A program made the translations under genes and the position numbers. The notes below the pieces were generated by a model. The model saw only the letters and a program-made list of their open reading frames with translations. It searched no databases and was not told where the DNA came from. From NCBI RefSeq assembly GCF_005116455.1, contig NZ_SWBP01000001.1, positions 310,001 to 374,000 on the forward strand: a stretch of 64,000 nucleotides of DNA. Reading direction: 5' to 3'. Origin of the DNA: Pedobacter cryophilus. GTDB lineage: Bacteria > Bacteroidota > Bacteroidia > Sphingobacteriales > Sphingobacteriaceae. The first letter of the stretch is position 1. Every line of letters starts with the position of its first letter. Shown here one piece after another: positions 61,878-64,000 of this stretch.

Positions 61878-61995
61878 ATCTAAAAAAACCATATATCATT
61901 CACAAATTTTAATCTTCACCGTAAATTGATATTAACTTAAAACTTAAATGATAATTATTTAACATTTTAATTAAACGGGCTTAACCACAGCGAAA

Positions 61996-62003
61996 TAGCT
62001 TTG
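61996..62003 (+). promoter_or_regulatory. -7 box before the choice-of-anchor I gene
   Basis: TAGCTTTG fits TAnnTTTG, 19 bases before the ATG; no clear -33 element. Confidence 0.35.
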
Positions 62004-62022
62004 GAAAAATTAAAATCCGAAT

Positions 62023-63522
62023 ATGAAATTAAAATTAATTACACTCTCTTTTATTTTATTAGCCTTTGCATCTTGTAAGAAAGATGAACCAGAATTTTTT
62101 GTTAATGAAGACGCCGCTACTTTTAGCGAGATAGGAAGTATAGATATTGGTGATGTTGGTGCAGCAGAAATTTCTGCTTTTGACCCTCAAACTAAAAGGT
62201 TATTTGTGGTAAATAACGGTACAGTTAACAAAATAGATGTGTTAGATTTTTCTGATCCTACAAATATTAAAGTAATTGCTACTATACCAACACTACCTTA
62301 TGGTGGCGTAGTAAATAGTGTAGCCGTAAATGATGGTAAACTAGCTGCTGCAATAGAATCAACAAATAAGCAAGCAAATGGTAAAGTAGTTGTTTTTAAA
62401 ACCAGCGATTACAGCGAGATTAAAGTAATAGAAGTTGGTGCATTGCCAGATATGATTACCTTTTCGCCAGATGGAAAATTTATTTTAACGGCTAATGAAG
62501 GTGAACCAAGTGACGATTATGCAAACGACCCGATGGGAACAATTTCTATTATAGCTGTAGAAAATTATACGGTAACCACCCTTAACTTTACTTCATTTGC
62601 AAGTCAGAGTGCGACCTTAAAAAGTAAAGGTTTCAGAATTTTTGGACCAAGCAATGATTTTGCTAAAGATATTGAACCAGAATACATCACCGTTTCTGAA
62701 GACTCTAAAACTGCTTGGGTTACGTTACAAGAAAACAATGGAATTGCAAAAGTAGATTTAAGCACAAAAACCATTACCAGCATCTTTCCTCTTGGTTTTA
62801 AAGATTATAATGTTGCAGGTAATGAAATTGACCCTAGCGATAAAGACAGTAAAATGAGTTTAACTAAATGGAAAGTAAAAGGCATTTATATGCCAGATGC
62901 TATTGCGGTTTTACAAAGCGGAGGAATTCCTTACCTTTTTACAGCTAACGAAGGTGATGCCAGAGAATATGCTGCCTTTGCAGAAATTAAAAGAGTCAAA
63001 GATATCAACTTAGATGCAACTGCTTTTCCAGACGGAGCCACTTTAAGAACTGATGCGCAATTAGGAAGATTAAATATTACCACTACTTTAGGAGATACTG
63101 ATGGAGACGGAGATTTTGATGCTCTTTATTCTTTAGGAGCAAGATCTTTTAGCGTTTGGAATGGGAATGATGGAAATTTAGTTTTTGACAGCAAAAACGA
63201 ATTAGATGCAAAAGCTATATCTGCTAATTTTTACGACGATGCAAGAAGCGATGATAAGGGTGCAGAACCAGAAGGAATAGCCATTGGAACCGTTGGAAAT
63301 AAAAAAGTAGCCTTTATTGGGATGGAAAGAGTTGATGCCGTTGCTATTTATGATGTAACAGTGCCAAGTGCCCCAGTATTTCTACAAATCATAAAATGTG
63401 GCGATGCCCCAGAAGGTGTGTTATTTATTGAGGCTAAAAACAGTCCAACCAAAAAGAGTTTATTGATTGTTAGTAGTGAAAACGATGGTGTTATAAAAAT
63501 TTACAGTCCAAGAACAATATAA
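62023..63522 (+). CDS. Choice-of-anchor I family beta-propeller lipoprotein
   Basis: A 499-residue lipoprotein with lipobox FASC (Cys18) followed by KKDE. The rest is a seven-bladed-propeller-like repeat region with AAEISAFDPQTKRLFVVN, FSPDGKFILTANEGEPSDDY, YLFTANEGDAREYAAF and AEPEGIAIGTVGNKKVAFIGMER, the hallmarks of the choice-of-anchor I domain found in many surface proteins and some alkaline-phosphatase-linked proteins. The acidic NEGE/NEGD motifs may bind calcium. The function is unknown. It has its own terminator. Confidence 0.9.
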   Translation: MKLKLITLSFILLAFASCKKDEPEFFVNEDAATFSEIGSIDIGDVGAAEISAFDPQTKRLFVVNNGTVNKIDVLDFSDPTNIKVIATIPTLPYGGVVNSVAVNDGKLAAAIESTNKQANGKVVVFKTSDYSEIKVIEVGALPDMITFSPDGKFILTANEGEPSDDYANDPMGTISIIAVENYTVTTLNFTSFASQSATLKSKGFRIFGPSNDFAKDIEPEYITVSEDSKTAWVTLQENNGIAKVDLSTKTITSIFPLGFKDYNVAGNEIDPSDKDSKMSLTKWKVKGIYMPDAIAVLQSGGIPYLFTANEGDAREYAAFAEIKRVKDINLDATAFPDGATLRTDAQLGRLNITTTLGDTDGDGDFDALYSLGARSFSVWNGNDGNLVFDSKNELDAKAISANFYDDARSDDKGAEPEGIAIGTVGNKKVAFIGMERVDAVAIYDVTVPSAPVFLQIIKCGDAPEGVLFIEAKNSPTKKSLLIVSSENDGVIKIYSPRTI

Positions 63523-63541
63523 AAACATAAACTAAATCTTT

Positions 63542-63572
63542 AAAAAGCCACTTTTAACCGAGTGGCTTTTTT
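63542..63572 (+). terminator. Terminator after the choice-of-anchor I gene
   Basis: AAAAGCCAC and GTGGCTTTT with a 10-nt loop and further T residues. Confidence 0.85.
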
Positions 63573-63749
63573 GTTGAAATTTATGCTCCTATTATGTGAA
63601 TTCTATAAATTATATTTTTAATTGGAGCAGCAAAAACATCAAAAAAAACATGAACAAAACGAAATTTTAAAAAAGATTTTAGAAATTCTGGAAAAGTCCC
63701 AATCAAATTAACCTAAGAGCGGTTATTTTTTTACCTAAAAACACCTATT

Positions 63750-64000
63750 TTAAATACCATAATCTTCACTATTATCTAACAAAACTGAACTAAAATCGTC
63801 TTCGTGATTTACGGCATAAATAATAGCTGTTTTAACAAAGTCATTTAAAGAAATATCATGTAAAGAAGCAAATGTTGCGGCCTTTTTATGTAAGCCTGCA
63901 GGTACTCTCACATTAAACATTCCTTTATAGGTTTTATCGGGAGTTTTACCTAAATTCTTACAGCTTTCGAAATAATCTTCTACTGCTTCTTTAAAAGCAG
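63750..64000 (-). CDS. HicB-like antitoxin, ribbon-helix-helix domain, 5' end outside window
   Basis: The minus-strand frame is open to the right edge and stops at 63750. The last 83 residues read AFKEAVEDYFESC, then GKTPDKTYKGMFNVRVP and AGLHKKAATFASLHDISLNDF, ending YGI. This matches the C-terminal half of HicB antitoxins: the end of the partial RNase-H-like fold followed by a ribbon-helix-helix DNA-binding segment. The start and any hicA toxin gene would lie past 64000. No hicA is seen on the visible side. Confidence 0.85.
   Translation of the reverse strand, partial: AFKEAVEDYFESCKNLGKTPDKTYKGMFNVRVPAGLHKKAATFASLHDISLNDFVKTAIIYAVNHEDDFSSVLLDNSEDYGI

Noticed and set aside
63622-63711. Short forward frame from TTG encoding about 29 Lys/Gln/Glu-rich residues
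   Set aside because: Too short, non-ATG start, no recognisable match; may be the remnant of a coiled-coil end.
1-64000. tRNA genes, rRNA genes, CRISPR arrays, prophage or insertion sequences
   Set aside because: None seen on reading the gaps between genes; no transposase, integrase or regular spacer-repeat pattern is present.

Overview
The window reads as a stretch of ordinary chromosome from an AT-rich member of the Bacteroidota, most likely a Sphingobacteriaceae relative such as Pedobacter. The evidence is the gene families: outer-membrane beta-barrel proteins with carboxypeptidase-regulatory N-termini, a type IX secretion C-terminal signal, YfhO, DUF3078, DUF4199, an rpsP with a long acidic tail and a FeoB-associated Cys-rich peptide. 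Promoter-like TAnnTTTG boxes also sit just upstream of many starts, and there are no obvious Shine-Dalgarno sequences. I saw no tRNA, rRNA, CRISPR array, transposase, integrase or phage gene.

Layout. 1-6.3 kb: the end of a PspC-family envelope-stress gene, then two paralogous outer-membrane beta-barrel proteins. 6.5-17 kb: an M14 metallopeptidase, murF, a DUF3078 barrel protein, a DUF6252-like lipoprotein beside a duplicated fragment of the mfd 3' end, mfd itself, and a coupled trio of small membrane proteins (DUF4199, DUF2752, TM2). 17-26 kb: a TPR sensor-like protein with an orphan histidine box, the NIF3/zinc-ribbon pair, a FabH-like synthase with an NTF2-like partner, a LUD protein, ftsH and rsfS. 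25.5-30 kb: a tight forward operon birA, DsbD-like, pfkA, gmhA. 30-43.6 kb: a GNAT-nitrilase fusion, a T9SS cargo protein, def, NifU- and Mrp-type iron-sulfur factors, a GT51 transglycosylase with an AsmA-like N-terminus, a nitroreductase, rpsP, typA and a LamG lipoprotein. 43.7-51.9 kb: a surface-polysaccharide locus with three methyltransferases, a flippase and four glycosyltransferases. 52-64 kb: YfhO, a SNF2 helicase, an exported dienelactone hydrolase, an amidase lipoprotein, glnS, a choice-of-anchor I lipoprotein and a truncated HicB/RHH-type antitoxin gene.

How the genes fit together. Much of the window serves the cell envelope: peptidoglycan (murF, GT51, amidase), lipid A/heptose (gmhA), exported disulfide reduction (DsbD-like), surface sugar polymers, and outer-membrane proteins. 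The rest is housekeeping for translation and repair (def, rpsP, typA, rsfS, glnS, mfd, ftsH).

The most unusual material is not in the genes. Four copies of a dispersed 123-147 bp intergenic element (R1: 6278, 29969, 51878, 61731) share ends and an internal pairing that covaries between copies. Two copies of a second element (R2: 49628, 58955) have identical arms around hairpins of very different length. The mfd 3' fragment differs from the resident mfd only at silent positions, which suggests DNA from a relative. There are also a 22-bp perfect palindrome before the dienelactone hydrolase, a large inverted repeat over the rpsP promoter, and nested palindromes before the first outer-membrane gene. 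These are leads; none is shown to be a new system by sequence reading alone.
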